Source: Bacteroidaceae bacterium
GTDB taxonomy: Bacteria > Bacteroidota > Bacteroidia > Bacteroidales > Bacteroidaceae
Assembly: GCA_017557005.1 (NCBI GenBank)
Contig: JAFZFZ010000048.1
Coordinates: 1-63,151, forward strand
Length of the DNA: 63,151 nt
Reading direction: 5' to 3'
The notes beneath the pieces are model-generated. The model had not been told where the DNA came from. It saw only the letters and a list, made by a program, of their open reading frames with translations, and ran no database searches. The stretch's first letter is position 1; every line of letters starts with the position of its first letter. The position numbers were made by a program, and so were the translations under genes. This document shows, piece after piece, positions 45,079-55,033 of this stretch.

Positions 45079-46692
45079 GTGAAGACTTTTGAACTTATCG
45101 CCAAGACCTTCCAAGGACTGGAAGAGATATTGGCAAAGGAACTGACCGAGCTGGGTGCTGATGACATCCAGATAGGCCGACGCATGGTATCGTTTACCGG
45201 CAACAAGATGATGATGTACCGCGCAAACTTCCACCTGCGCACAGCTATCCGTATTCTTAAACCCATCTTGCACTTCAACGCCAAGGATGCCGATGAAATC
45301 TACGACATCGTAAAGAAGCGCGTAAAGTGGGAGGAATATATGGATGTAAACACCAGCTTCGCTGTCGACTCAGTGGTGTATAGCGATGAATTCCGTCACT
45401 CAAAGTTTGTGGCATACCGCGTGAAGGATGCCATTGCCGACTACTTCCGCGAGAAGGAGGGCAAGCGTCCCTCGGTGCAGGTGGCTAACCCCGACATCAC
45501 ACTTCACATACACATTGCGCAGGAGCGTTGTACCTTGTCGCTCGACTCATCGGGTGAGTCGCTCCACCGCCGTGGCTATCGTCAAGAGGCTGTTGAGGCT
45601 CCGCTCAATGAAGTACTCGCAGCTGGTATGATCTTGCAGACGGGATGGCAGGGCGAGTGCGACTTCATCGACCCCATGTGCGGATCGGGCACACTGCCCA
45701 TCGAGGCTGCCCTCATCGCACGCAACATCGCTCCGGGTGTGTTCCGCAAGGAGTTTGCCTTCGAGAAGTGGGCCGACTTTGATCAGGAGATGTTCGATGA
45801 GATATACAACGACGACTCAGCAGAGCGCGAGTTTACTCACCACATCTATGGCTACGACATCGACTGGAAGGCGGTGAATATTGCCAGCAACAATGTGCGC
45901 GCAGCAGGTCTCACCAAGGATATCACCATTGAGCGTCGCGATGTGGCTGACTTTGTAGAGCCCGCCGAGAAGGCTATCATGGTGACCAACCCGCCCTATG
46001 GCGAGCGCATCACTACAGACGACCTCTTGGGTTTGTATCGCACCATCGGTGAGCGCTTGAAGCATGCCTTCAAGGGCAATGATGCTTGGGTACTGAGCTA
46101 CCGCAAGGAGTGCTTTGACAAGATTGGTCTGAAGGCTTCGGTCATCATCCCCTTCTTCAATGGAGCCCTTCCCTGCGAGTTCCGCAAGTATGAGTTGTTT
46201 GATGGTAAGTTCAAGGAGTTTCGCGAGAGTGGCGAAGAACTCGACAAGAGCGAGCGCCCCACAGGCGAGCGTCGTCCCTTGCGTGAGCGTGAGGAGCGTG
46301 CACAGCGCACCTTCGGCATGAAGCGGGAGGAGGATCGTCCACGCCGCCGTTTCAATGATGACAACAACCGTCGCTTCAATGATGATAATCGCCGTGGTTT
46401 CGGTGATGACCGTCGCCGTATAAACAAGCGTGAGATGGCCGAACACAACGACCGCGAGCGCTACGAGGAGGATACCAACTACAGTAGCCTCTATGAGCGT
46501 CACCACGAGTTTGCCAAGATGCAGGCAGCTCGCGAGCGCAAGGCTCGTCCGCAAGGCGAGAAGCGTGAATATCGCGGCGGCGACAAACGAGAGTTCCGTG
46601 GCAAGCCTGCTGGCGACAAGCGTGGCCAGCGTGCACAGCGTTTCTCAAATAGTAAACCTAACTTCAAACCCCGTAAGCGCAATGAAGATTAA
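45079..46692 (+). CDS. rlmL: THUMP-domain 23S rRNA guanine-N2 methyltransferase (RlmL N-terminal type)
   Basis: A 537-residue RNA methyltransferase. The N-terminal ferredoxin-like and THUMP domains (about 1-155, FELIAKTFQGLEEILAKEL) precede a Rossmann methyltransferase domain with DFIDPMCGSGTLPIEAALIA and the catalytic NPPYGER (Asn304-Arg310) for exocyclic-amine methylation. There is no RlmK half. From about residue 385 the protein continues as a long basic, low-complexity tail with RRFNDDNN-RRFNDDN-RRGFGDDRR repeats and KREYRGGDKREFRGK. The start codon appears to be GTG. The last 11 bases overlap the next gene. Confidence 0.9.
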   Translation: MKTFELIAKTFQGLEEILAKELTELGADDIQIGRRMVSFTGNKMMMYRANFHLRTAIRILKPILHFNAKDADEIYDIVKKRVKWEEYMDVNTSFAVDSVVYSDEFRHSKFVAYRVKDAIADYFREKEGKRPSVQVANPDITLHIHIAQERCTLSLDSSGESLHRRGYRQEAVEAPLNEVLAAGMILQTGWQGECDFIDPMCGSGTLPIEAALIARNIAPGVFRKEFAFEKWADFDQEMFDEIYNDDSAEREFTHHIYGYDIDWKAVNIASNNVRAAGLTKDITIERRDVADFVEPAEKAIMVTNPPYGERITTDDLLGLYRTIGERLKHAFKGNDAWVLSYRKECFDKIGLKASVIIPFFNGALPCEFRKYELFDGKFKEFRESGEELDKSERPTGERRPLREREERAQRTFGMKREEDRPRRRFNDDNNRRFNDDNRRGFGDDRRRINKREMAEHNDRERYEEDTNYSSLYERHHEFAKMQAARERKARPQGEKREYRGGDKREFRGKPAGDKRGQRAQRFSNSKPNFKPRKRNED

Positions 46693-48859
46693 GCACTTTG
46701 CCGGTGTCGTAGCTGCTGCGTTATTGACACTTGGCACACCTGCCGTAGCACAAGAGACTGCACCGATGAAGGAGTTTACGTTGGAAGATCTGAACTTTGG
46801 CGGTACCAACTACCGTAACATGATACCGCAGAGCCGACGTCTCACTTGGTGGGGCGACCAGCTTGTGCGCCTCGAGGCCAAGGAGTGCTACCTGGTGGAT
46901 AAGAAGACCGGCAAGGAGACTGTGCTCTTCACCGTTGACAATGTAAACGAGTGGATGGGTGGAACTCCTGATAAAGGATTGCGCTCGCTCAGCGGTGCTC
47001 GTTTCCTTTATGCCGACCAGCCTTTGGTGCTCTTGAACTATGTCGGTGAGCGTTGCCTCATCGACTTTGAACAGAAGAAGCTGGTGTGGCATCAGAGCAG
47101 TGCCGATGAGCGTCAAGCAAGCGCCTTCAATACTGTATCGCGCCACACGGCTTATGTGAGTGGCGACCAACTCTATTTCCGTTCGGCTGATTTCGACAAG
47201 AGCGATATACAGCTTACTACCGATGGCTCTCGCGAGATTGTCTACGGACAGAGCGTGCATCGCAACGAGTTTGGCATCCACGACGGCCTCTTCTGGAGCC
47301 CCGATGGTATGCGTCTCGCGTTCTATCGCATGGACCAAAGCATGGTGGCCGATTATCCGCAGGTGAACCTCTTTCCCCGCATTGCCGAGAATGAGCCCGA
47401 CAAGTACCCTATGGCTGGCGAAACATCGCACAAGGTGACCGTGGGCGTATATGACGTTGCTACCAACAAGACCATTTATCTGAAGGCAGGTGACCCCACC
47501 GACCGCTACTTCACCAACGTAGCGTGGAGTCCCGATGCGAAGACTATCTATATGCTTGAACTCAATCGCGACCAGAACGATTGTCGTCTTGTGAGCTACG
47601 ATGCTGTTACAGGTGACCGCATTGCTGAACTGTACCGCGAGACCGATGCCAAGTATGTAGAGCCGCAGAACCCCATACAATTCCTTCCGTGGGACGCCAA
47701 TAAGTTTATCTTGCAGAGCCAGAAGGATGGTTATAACCACCTCTACCTCTTTGACAAGAACGGCAAGGAGTTGCGCCAAATCACCGAGGGAGACTGGGTG
47801 GTGCTCAGCGTGGTAGGTTTCAATACCAAGAACAAGAGCATCATCATCACCAGCAATGAGTGCAATCCCATCCAGTGCAACACATGGGAGGTGAATGTAA
47901 ACACTGGCAAGCGCACGCTCTTGGACAATGGCGAGGGATGGCACACTCCCAGCTTGAGTGCGAGTGGACGCTACCTCGTAGATAGCTATCAGGCTCCCGA
48001 GGTGCCCCGCAACATCGAGATCACAGATGCGAAGACCTTGCGTCGTACAGTTTACTTTGAGTCGCCCAACCCCTGGGAGGGCTACAAGGTGCCCCAGTTC
48101 TCATGTGGCACGGTGAAGGCTGCCGATGGCACCACCGACCTCTATTGGCGTATGGTGAAGCCTGCCGACTTTGACGAAACAAAGAAATATCCTACTGTAA
48201 TCTATGTATATGGTGGTCCGCATGCCCACAACGTAGATGCTCGCTGGAACTATGCGAGTCGCTCATGGGAGACCTACATGGCGCAGAAGGGATACATCAC
48301 CTTTATCCTTGACAACCGCGGTAGTGAGAATCGTGGTAAGGAGTTTGAACAAGCTACCTTCCGTCAGCTTGGCCAGCAGGAGATGCTCGACCAAATGTGC
48401 GGCGTAGAGTACCTCAAGAGCTTGCCCTATGTAGATGCTGACCGCATTGGTGTGCATGGCTGGAGCTATGGTGGATTCATGACCATCTCGCTCATAACCA
48501 ACTACCCCGAGGTATTCAAGGTAGGTGTAGCTGGCGGACCTGTTATCGATTGGAAGTGGTACGAAGTGATGTATGGTGAACGTTATATGGATACTCCACA
48601 GGATAACCCCGAGGGCTATGCAAAGTGTTCACTCCTTCCCATGGCAAAGAATCTGAAGGGCAAGTTGCAGATTATCACTGGTTATAACGATTCCACTGTG
48701 GTTCCTCAGCATTGTCTTATGTTTATTGAGGAGTGTATCAAGGCTGGTACTCAGCCCGATTTCTTCGCTTACCCTGGCGAGGGACACAACATGATGGGAC
48801 ATAAGAGTGTACACCTGCACGAGCGCATCACGCAATATTTTGAGGATTATCTGAAATAA
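46682..48859 (+). CDS. Dipeptidyl peptidase IV (S9B), secreted
   Basis: A 725-residue serine protease that releases X-Pro dipeptides, important for peptide use. The signal peptide ends at PAVAQ (residue about 21). An eight-bladed propeller fills about 40-470. The alpha/beta hydrolase domain has the nucleophile Ser595 in GWSYGGFM, Asp670 in GYNDSTV and His702 in GEGHNMMG. ATG 46682 overlaps the end of the methyltransferase gene in another frame, which suggests translational coupling. The frame continues upstream to 46430 but only within the methyltransferase tail, so that extension is rejected. Confidence 0.94.
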   Translation: MKIKHFAGVVAAALLTLGTPAVAQETAPMKEFTLEDLNFGGTNYRNMIPQSRRLTWWGDQLVRLEAKECYLVDKKTGKETVLFTVDNVNEWMGGTPDKGLRSLSGARFLYADQPLVLLNYVGERCLIDFEQKKLVWHQSSADERQASAFNTVSRHTAYVSGDQLYFRSADFDKSDIQLTTDGSREIVYGQSVHRNEFGIHDGLFWSPDGMRLAFYRMDQSMVADYPQVNLFPRIAENEPDKYPMAGETSHKVTVGVYDVATNKTIYLKAGDPTDRYFTNVAWSPDAKTIYMLELNRDQNDCRLVSYDAVTGDRIAELYRETDAKYVEPQNPIQFLPWDANKFILQSQKDGYNHLYLFDKNGKELRQITEGDWVVLSVVGFNTKNKSIIITSNECNPIQCNTWEVNVNTGKRTLLDNGEGWHTPSLSASGRYLVDSYQAPEVPRNIEITDAKTLRRTVYFESPNPWEGYKVPQFSCGTVKAADGTTDLYWRMVKPADFDETKKYPTVIYVYGGPHAHNVDARWNYASRSWETYMAQKGYITFILDNRGSENRGKEFEQATFRQLGQQEMLDQMCGVEYLKSLPYVDADRIGVHGWSYGGFMTISLITNYPEVFKVGVAGGPVIDWKWYEVMYGERYMDTPQDNPEGYAKCSLLPMAKNLKGKLQIITGYNDSTVVPQHCLMFIEECIKAGTQPDFFAYPGEGHNMMGHKSVHLHERITQYFEDYLK

Positions 48860-48894
48860 GTGAGGATGAGGCTCAGTTCATCCTATAGGGAAAA

Positions 48895-48932
48895 GCATAG
48901 GCAGTCTGAAAAGGCTGCCTATGTGTTTTTTT
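48895..48932 (+). terminator. Rho-independent terminator after the DPP IV gene
   Basis: A stem CATAGGCAG / CTGCCTATG (48896-48904 with 48915-48923) with a 10-nt loop and then TGTTTTTTT. It lies 37 bp past the stop. Confidence 0.88.
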
Positions 48933-50400
48933 ACAAGTTGTAAAAGTGGTTTACAGGTCCGTGTCCGTGCCCAATGCTTTGATTGGCTCCATGGATGATG
49001 GCTTGGTTGATATACTGCTTTGCTGCGCGTGCAGCCTCGGTGAGCGAGAGTCCCTTGGCCAATTGTGCAGCAAGTGCTGACGATAGTGTACATCCCGTGC
49101 CATGGGTGTTGTGGGTGTCTATGCGGCGTGCACTAAGTTCTATCGTCTCATTGGTCTCGCGGTTGTAGAATATGTCAATGAGTTCATCGTCGACGAGGTG
49201 TCCTGCTTTGAGCCATACCGATACGTCGTACAGCTCGGCCAAGTGGCGAGCAGCATTGGGTAGGTCGCCTTGCTTGCTGATGGCTTCGCCCAGCAATATC
49301 TCGGCTTCGGGAATGTTGGGTGTGATAATACGCACCATGGGTATGAGCTCGCTCTTCAGTACCTCGATGGCGCTGTCTTCAATCAGTTTGTGTCCCGAGG
49401 TAGAAACCATCACTGGGTCAAGAACCACGTTGGTGATTTCGTACTTGCGCAGCATGCGGGCTACGCATTGCACTACCTTGGCCGAGTGTAGCATGCCTAT
49501 CTTTATGCTATCGGCTCCGATATCGCTCAGCACTGCATCTATTTGCTCCTCAATGATACCGATGGGTAAGCCTTCCACTGCATTCACGCCCAATGTGTTT
49601 TGTGCTGTGATGGCCGTGATGGCCGATGTGGCAAAACATCCATTGGCAGAGATGCTCTTAATGTCGGCTTGTATGCCTGCTCCGCCACCCGAATCGCTAC
49701 CTGCAATGGTGAGAACGCGGGGGTAATTCTGAATTTTGAATACTGAATACTGAATGATTCGTGTATTGTTGATTTTATTTCTTTCTACGATGTTTGCTAA
49801 CTCTGCTGAAGCTGCGCGTGGTGATTCTGCTGCTACGATGGCCGATACCACGGCAACGCCCTCTACGCCTCGTGCTATGACTTCACCGATGGTGTCGCGG
49901 TTCATGCCTCCTATGGCAACGCAGCGATGGCGCGAGAGCTGCATCACCTGTTCTATTCCCTCAAGGCCAAAGGGAGTAAGCGTGTCGGTCTTTGTGGGGG
50001 TAGCATATACGGGCGATATACCTATGTAGTCCACATCGAGCGCGTTGGCGGCGATGACCTCCTCCATGGTCTCTACGGAGAGGCCTATGATCTTGTTCTT
50101 TCCGAGCAGGGCGCGTGCCGTCTTGTAGGGCATGTCGCTCTGTCCTATGTGTACGCCATCAGCATCGACGGCGAGTGCCACATCGATACGGTCATTGATG
50201 ATGAGGGGCACGCCAAGGGGTTGCAAGGCTGCTTTCAGCTCTTTGGCCAGCGTTACAAACTCTGCGGTAGAGCAATCCTTCTCACGTAGTTGTACCATAG
50301 TGACGCCGCCTGCAACAGCTTCGCGCACTATCCATGACATATCATGACCACCAGCAAGGCCGCGGTCGGTAACAAGGTATAAGGAAAGGTTAAAATTCAT
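48931..50400 (-). CDS. thiED: Fused thiamine-phosphate synthase / HMP-P kinase (ThiE-ThiD)
   Basis: A 489-residue bifunctional enzyme. The ThiE TIM barrel (about 1-205: [42 protein letters not shown]) joins HMP-PP with thiazole phosphate. The ThiD domain (about 225-489: [45 protein letters not shown]) phosphorylates HMP and HMP-P. The linker [13 protein letters not shown] is coded by an ATTCAGTATTCAGTATTC-type repeat that looks like former intergenic DNA. ATG 50400 overlaps the thiM stop by 11 bases; an ATG three codons earlier is also possible. Expression is controlled by the TPP riboswitch upstream of thiM. Confidence 0.94.
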   Translation of the reverse strand: MNFNLSLYLVTDRGLAGGHDMSWIVREAVAGGVTMVQLREKDCSTAEFVTLAKELKAALQPLGVPLIINDRIDVALAVDADGVHIGQSDMPYKTARALLGKNKIIGLSVETMEEVIAANALDVDYIGISPVYATPTKTDTLTPFGLEGIEQVMQLSRHRCVAIGGMNRDTIGEVIARGVEGVAVVSAIVAAESPRAASAELANIVERNKINNTRIIQYSVFKIQNYPRVLTIAGSDSGGGAGIQADIKSISANGCFATSAITAITAQNTLGVNAVEGLPIGIIEEQIDAVLSDIGADSIKIGMLHSAKVVQCVARMLRKYEITNVVLDPVMVSTSGHKLIEDSAIEVLKSELIPMVRIITPNIPEAEILLGEAISKQGDLPNAARHLAELYDVSVWLKAGHLVDDELIDIFYNRETNETIELSARRIDTHNTHGTGCTLSSALAAQLAKGLSLTEAARAAKQYINQAIIHGANQSIGHGHGPVNHFYNL

Positions 50401-51148
50401 ATAGCTCATCTATAAAGTTTATCATCAGCGAACCGGGAGCGGCCTTCTTGGCTACTGCACGCTCACCACAAAAGCCCATTACAGCCATGCCGTGCAGGGA
50501 GGCTTCAAACGGATCGGGATTGATGCCGGCAAAGGCTCCCACAATGGACGAAGCAGTGCAGCCCATGGCAGTAACTTGCGTCATGAGGGGTGAACCATTG
50601 GTAATGGTCTCTACGCGAGTGCCATCGGTGATATAGTCGGTAGCTCCACTGATGACTACGATGGCCCCCGTATTCAGGGCCAATTGCTTGGCCGAATCTA
50701 CGGCGTCATCCGAACTTTGGCTACTGTCTACTCCTTTGCTTTTGATGTCGGCATCTACCAATGCCATAATCTCCGATGCGTTGCCTCGGATAATGGTAGG
50801 GTGGCACTCGTGGATAATCTCCCATGCAGTCTTAGTGCGGTAGGGTGTAGCGCCTGCTCCTACGGGGTCGAGCACAATGGGTTTGCCCAACTTGTGCGCT
50901 GTGCGACCTGCTGCAAGCATGCCGCATACCCATTCGGCATCGAGCGTACCGATGTTGATCACTAAGGCCGAGGCGATGCCCACCATATCCTCCATCTCCT
51001 CCACGGCGTGTGCCATGACGGGCGATGCACCTATGGCCAGCAGGGCGTTGGCCGAAAAATTCATTGCTACATAGTTGGTGATGTTGTGCACCAACGGACT
51101 CTTTGCGCGAATGAGCGCAAGATCTCTTTTCAGATGTTCTTGATTCAT
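50390..51148 (-). CDS. thiM: Hydroxyethylthiazole kinase ThiM
   Basis: A 252-residue ribokinase-fold enzyme that phosphorylates 5-(2-hydroxyethyl)-4-methylthiazole for thiamine salvage. Diagnostic segments are [31 protein letters not shown] (2-40), [26 protein letters not shown] and [14 protein letters not shown]. It is the first gene after the TPP riboswitch and overlaps thiED. With ThiE and ThiD activities it forms a salvage route from thiazole and HMP; the de novo genes (thiC, thiG) are not in the window. Confidence 0.95.
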   Translation of the reverse strand: MNQEHLKRDLALIRAKSPLVHNITNYVAMNFSANALLAIGASPVMAHAVEEMEDMVGIASALVINIGTLDAEWVCGMLAAGRTAHKLGKPIVLDPVGAGATPYRTKTAWEIIHECHPTIIRGNASEIMALVDADIKSKGVDSSQSSDDAVDSAKQLALNTGAIVVISGATDYITDGTRVETITNGSPLMTQVTAMGCTASSIVGAFAGINPDPFEASLHGMAVMGFCGERAVAKKAAPGSLMINFIDELYEF

Positions 51149-51169
51149 ATATTTTCCTCTCTACAATTA

Positions 51170-51232
51170 TGTTAGCAGGTTCAAAGGGTATAATCTCAGC
51201 CTGTCCCTCACGTGGGCAAGCACCCCTAATAT
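51170..51232 (-). promoter_or_regulatory. TPP riboswitch (thi box)
   Basis: On the minus strand the conserved elements are in order: GGGGTGC, a variable stem, CAGGCTGAGAT, TATACCC, then GAACCTG followed by CTAAC. The aptamer ends about 20 bases before the thiM start, so ligand binding probably hides the ribosome site. A -7 box TACATTTG (complement of 51283-51290) lies upstream. Confidence 0.95.
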
Positions 51233-51329
51233 ACTATGTCTTGATAACCTTGCAAGTAACACTTGGGCTGGATATCATGTTGCAAATGTATAAAAACTTT
51301 CGGACATGCGATACTATCCTACGTCGTTA

Positions 51330-51361
51330 TTTGTAATCTTGAGGTAAAATCTGTATTTTTG
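51330..51361 (+). promoter_or_regulatory. Full-consensus promoter for the YfhO gene
   Basis: TTTG (51330-51333), 20-bp spacer, TATTTTTG (51354-51361), 25 bases before ATG 51387. It is divergent from the thiM transcript. Confidence 0.8.
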
Positions 51362-51386
51362 CGCCAATTATTAGGACAAAGAAGAT

Positions 51387-53849
51387 ATGAAAAAAGAGAA
51401 TTTCCTGCAGCGATATGCCGCATATGTGGTAGCTTTGGTATTATTCATTGTTGTGGCTTGCATCTATTGCTCTCCTGCGTTGGAGGGTAAGGTTGTGCAT
51501 TCGGGCGACAATGTTAGTTGGCGCAGTATGATAAGGGAGGTGCAACAGTATACCCAAGATACTGGCGACCACTCTTTCTGGACTGGCTCTATGTTTAGTG
51601 GTATGCCTAACTATCAGATTGGTGGCGGTCACTATGAGTCGAGCGATTGGCTCAAGCCTTTGCGCAAACTTATGCATAGAGGACAGCATAGTGCGCCATG
51701 GGCCTTCGTGACCTATTTCGTGTGCTTCTTTATCATGATGCGTGCCTTCAGTATCAATAAGTGGTTGAGTATAGTAGGTGCGCTCGCTACAGGATTTTCA
51801 TCTTATTTCCTTATTATTTTGGCAGCAGGTCACAATACCAAGCCTGTCTCCATAGCCCTCATCTCTGTGGTTGTGGGAGGTGTGTATCTCATTTTCCGTA
51901 AACGGTATGGATGGGGTATCGTACTCACCATGTTGTTTACTGCAGTCGGTTTTAGCTCTCATCCTCAGATGTCGTACTATCTGTTTATGATGATAGGACT
52001 ATTCTATTTGGCTGAACTATGTATCCATCTCAAGGAGAAACGCTATAAGGATTTGCTTGTTGGAACAGTTCTCTTTGCGGGCTCACTGCTTGTAGGTTTA
52101 GGTACAGGCACAGCCAACACCTTCGTCAATATGGAGTATGCCGAGCAGACGATGCGTGGCGGTCACTCAGACTTGGTTAGGGTCGATGATGTCCAAAACA
52201 AGACCAAGGGACTCGATCTCGACTATGCTACGCAGTGGAGCTATGGTATCGATGAGTCGCTTTCGTTCCTCATTCCTGGTGCTATGGGTGGTGCTTCAAC
52301 CTATGACGTGGGTACAGACTCAGAACTATTCAAGACCTTGGTCAAGCAAGGTGTTCCACGTAACTCGGCTGCCCAGTTCTGTGCTAATGTGCCACTCTAT
52401 TGGGGCGACCAGCCTTTTACCGCAGGTAATGTATACATGGGTGCTATCGTATGCTTCCTTTTTGTGTTGGGTCTGCTCATCGTGCGTGGCCCTTACAAGT
52501 GGGCAATCCTTGCAGCAACCCTATTCTCTGTATTCCTTGCCTGGGGACACAACTTCATGCCGCTCACCGAGTTTTTCTTCAAGTATTTCCCCATGTATAG
52601 CAAGTTCCGTGCAGTATCGTCTATCCTTATTGTTGCCGAAGTGGCTATGCCGCTCTTGGGTTTCCTTGCTATCAAGGAACTCATGGATGGTACTCTTTCG
52701 CGCGAGAAGGCTCTGAAGAATATCTATATCGCTGCCGGTGTTACGGGAGGTCTGTGTTTCGTTATCGCCCTTTTCGGAGGTGCCCTGTTCAACTTTCAAG
52801 CGCCGGGTGATGCCGCTTTTGCAAACCAACTTCCCGCTTTTGCTTACCAAGGAATCTTGGCAGAGCGTGAGGCCTTGTTGAAGAGCGATGCATGGCGTTC
52901 GTTCTTGTTTATTCTGTTGGCTGCAGCCACTCTATGGGTGTTTGCTTATGGTAAGCTGAAGAGCGGATATATGGTAGCCATCATGGGTGTGTTGGTAATG
53001 GCCGATATGTGGCCGATTGACAAGCGCTACTTTAATGATGACTCTTTTGTTCCCAAGAAGAATAACGAGGCCGTCTTCCAGATGCAGCCCTATGAGAAGC
53101 AGATATTGCAAGATAAGGATCCCCATTTCCGTGTATTGAATCTTGCCGCCAATACCTTCAATGATGCTCGCACATCGTATTACTTGAAGTCCATCGGTGG
53201 ATACCATGCTGCCAAGTTGCGTCGTTATCAAGACTTGATTGACCAGCACATCTCCAAGATGAACATGAATGTCATTGGTATGCTCAATGCCAAGTACATC
53301 ATAGTGCCCGACAAGAAGAGTGGTCAGCCCCAAGTTCAACGCAATCCCTATGCAATGGGTAATGCATGGTTTGTCGACACACTGCAGGTGGTCAATACTG
53401 CCAATGAGGAGAGCGATGCGCTCAACCATATTGATTTGCACACTACTGCTGTACTCGACAAGGAGTTTGCTTCTTATGTAGAGGACTTTACTCCTCAGCA
53501 TGACCCTGAGGCTGTAGTGCGTCTCACCAAGTACACTCCACGTTATATTGATTATGAGTATGCCACCAGCAAGCCTGGTACCATTGTCTTTTCAGAGATC
53601 TATTATCCCTATGGTTGGAAGGCTACCATTGATGGAGAGCCTATCGAGCACTATCGTGTGAATTACATGCTGCGTGCGCTCAATGTGCCTGCTGGCAAGC
53701 ACACCATCCATTTTGAGTTTGATCCTGATAGTGTAAAGAAGGGCGACACGATTGCTATGGCATGCGTCTTTATCATGTATGGTACCATACTTGCGATACT
53801 CGCATGTGCCCTGTTCGGCGCTTTACGTAAACGCAAGGAGACGAAGTAA
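51387..53849 (+). CDS. YfhO-family membrane protein, putative glycosyltransferase
   Basis: An 820-residue protein with about 12 membrane segments in its first two thirds and a long soluble C-terminal region (about 575-780). GDNVSWRSMIREVQQYTQ and SFWTGSMFSGMPNYQIGG in the first extracytoplasmic loop, then NYMLRALNVPAGKHTIHFEFD near the end, are typical of YfhO. The fold resembles GT-C enzymes that use lipid-linked sugars; a bacterial YfhO is known to glycosylate lipoteichoic acid, but the substrate in Bacteroidetes is unknown. A final hydrophobic helix closes the protein. It lies beside surface-glycan genes. Confidence 0.87.
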   Translation: MKKENFLQRYAAYVVALVLFIVVACIYCSPALEGKVVHSGDNVSWRSMIREVQQYTQDTGDHSFWTGSMFSGMPNYQIGGGHYESSDWLKPLRKLMHRGQHSAPWAFVTYFVCFFIMMRAFSINKWLSIVGALATGFSSYFLIILAAGHNTKPVSIALISVVVGGVYLIFRKRYGWGIVLTMLFTAVGFSSHPQMSYYLFMMIGLFYLAELCIHLKEKRYKDLLVGTVLFAGSLLVGLGTGTANTFVNMEYAEQTMRGGHSDLVRVDDVQNKTKGLDLDYATQWSYGIDESLSFLIPGAMGGASTYDVGTDSELFKTLVKQGVPRNSAAQFCANVPLYWGDQPFTAGNVYMGAIVCFLFVLGLLIVRGPYKWAILAATLFSVFLAWGHNFMPLTEFFFKYFPMYSKFRAVSSILIVAEVAMPLLGFLAIKELMDGTLSREKALKNIYIAAGVTGGLCFVIALFGGALFNFQAPGDAAFANQLPAFAYQGILAEREALLKSDAWRSFLFILLAAATLWVFAYGKLKSGYMVAIMGVLVMADMWPIDKRYFNDDSFVPKKNNEAVFQMQPYEKQILQDKDPHFRVLNLAANTFNDARTSYYLKSIGGYHAAKLRRYQDLIDQHISKMNMNVIGMLNAKYIIVPDKKSGQPQVQRNPYAMGNAWFVDTLQVVNTANEESDALNHIDLHTTAVLDKEFASYVEDFTPQHDPEAVVRLTKYTPRYIDYEYATSKPGTIVFSEIYYPYGWKATIDGEPIEHYRVNYMLRALNVPAGKHTIHFEFDPDSVKKGDTIAMACVFIMYGTILAILACALFGALRKRKETK

Positions 53850-53856
53850 GGAGCGT

Positions 53857-54882
53857 TTACAATTTCAGATTTGTGCGTCGGATATACCAAGGTAGGACCT
53901 TGATGGCCAAACGGGGGTATCGGTGTATGAGGAGGTGTAGCAGGCGTAGTTTGCGGTTGCTGCGGAAGTAGGGGTTATCCTTATAGTCGGGCACGCGACT
54001 GAGAAGATGGCCATATAGCTTGCATAGGGTAAGCTGTTGTGGGTATTCTTCGTTGTATACGTAGGTGAGAATACTGAGCAGATATCCTTTTTTCAAGTAT
54101 ATATAATCGAGTTCCTGCTTGTTGGCTTCGTAGAGTCCTTGCTCGTTGGCAAATTGTATGAGCAGGTCAAACGACTTGAGCTTGTCGAGATAGCGCTTAG
54201 GGTTGCGTACCTCGGAGAGTGATTCCTCGTGCACGAGATACTGGTATAAGGGCTTGTCGACGCAAGCGATACGCCTGGTGGCCAATAGGGCACATGTGAG
54301 GAAGTAGCTGTCTTCGGCGCTGCGTGTGGATGGAAAGCGTATAGCATAGTCGGTAAGCAAGGTGCGTCGATAAAGGAACGATACGAAAAGTGTCGTGTAA
54401 TGACAGAGGAAGTATCGGCGTTTGTCTTCGTTGAACGCTCCAGACTCAATGACTGGATTGCGCATCTGCTGCGTCCCGCTAGGCTTCACTAACAACGCTT
54501 GGCAATAGCTGAGGTCGGCTTCATGTGACTTGGCCGCCCGGTAGAGTAGCTCACAGAAATCGGGTTCCACAACATCATCACTATCCACGAATCCGATATA
54601 TTCTCCTTGTGCAGCCTCGATACCTATATTACGTGCCGGTCCTGGCCCCATATTGTGAGGTGTAGCAAGAAAATGGAAAGCTTTATTGCTGGGGTGTGTC
54701 TCGATGAATCGTTGTGCACGCTCTATGCTGTCGTCTTTTCCATGGTCGTCGATAAGTAACACCTCCATGTCGTCTATCGTTTGGGCAATGAGCGATTCAA
54801 GACAAGCCTCAATGTATGAGGCGGCATTATAGACCGGGATAATGAGTGAAACCTTAGGCATTTGCATAACTTTGTTTTCCAT
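53857..54882 (-). CDS. Glycosyltransferase family 2
   Basis: A 341-residue GT-A enzyme. KVSLIIPVYNAASYIEACLESLIAQ begins the nucleotide-sugar domain, DDHGKDDS and FVDSDDVVEPDF supply the metal-binding DXD region, and NMGPGPARNIGIEAAQGEY is typical for family 2. No membrane helix is evident. The frame opens at 55008, but a minus-strand -7 box TACCTTTG (complement of 54896-54903) lies inside it, so I use ATG 54882; ATGs at 54867 and 54861 (MPKVSLIIPVYN) are possible. It converges on the YfhO gene and diverges from the next GT2 gene, to which it is related in style. Confidence 0.88.
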   Translation of the reverse strand: MENKVMQMPKVSLIIPVYNAASYIEACLESLIAQTIDDMEVLLIDDHGKDDSIERAQRFIETHPSNKAFHFLATPHNMGPGPARNIGIEAAQGEYIGFVDSDDVVEPDFCELLYRAAKSHEADLSYCQALLVKPSGTQQMRNPVIESGAFNEDKRRYFLCHYTTLFVSFLYRRTLLTDYAIRFPSTRSAEDSYFLTCALLATRRIACVDKPLYQYLVHEESLSEVRNPKRYLDKLKSFDLLIQFANEQGLYEANKQELDYIYLKKGYLLSILTYVYNEEYPQQLTLCKLYGHLLSRVPDYKDNPYFRSNRKLRLLHLLIHRYPRLAIKVLPWYIRRTNLKL

Positions 54883-55033
54883 CTTGTGGTTACCGCAAAG
54901 GTACGAAAAAATCTCTCTCTTCTTGTAAAAACGTAGGTTGAAACGGAGTTTTTGCAGAAAAAAAAACCAATTGTCACAAGAAATGATTACTTTTGTGCAG
55001 AACAGCATACAGTGATTATTTTAGGCTACCCAG

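Noticed and set aside
46721..47944. 407-codon open frame on the minus strand
   Set aside because: Complete overlap with the DPP IV coding region, which has catalytic residues and a signal peptide.
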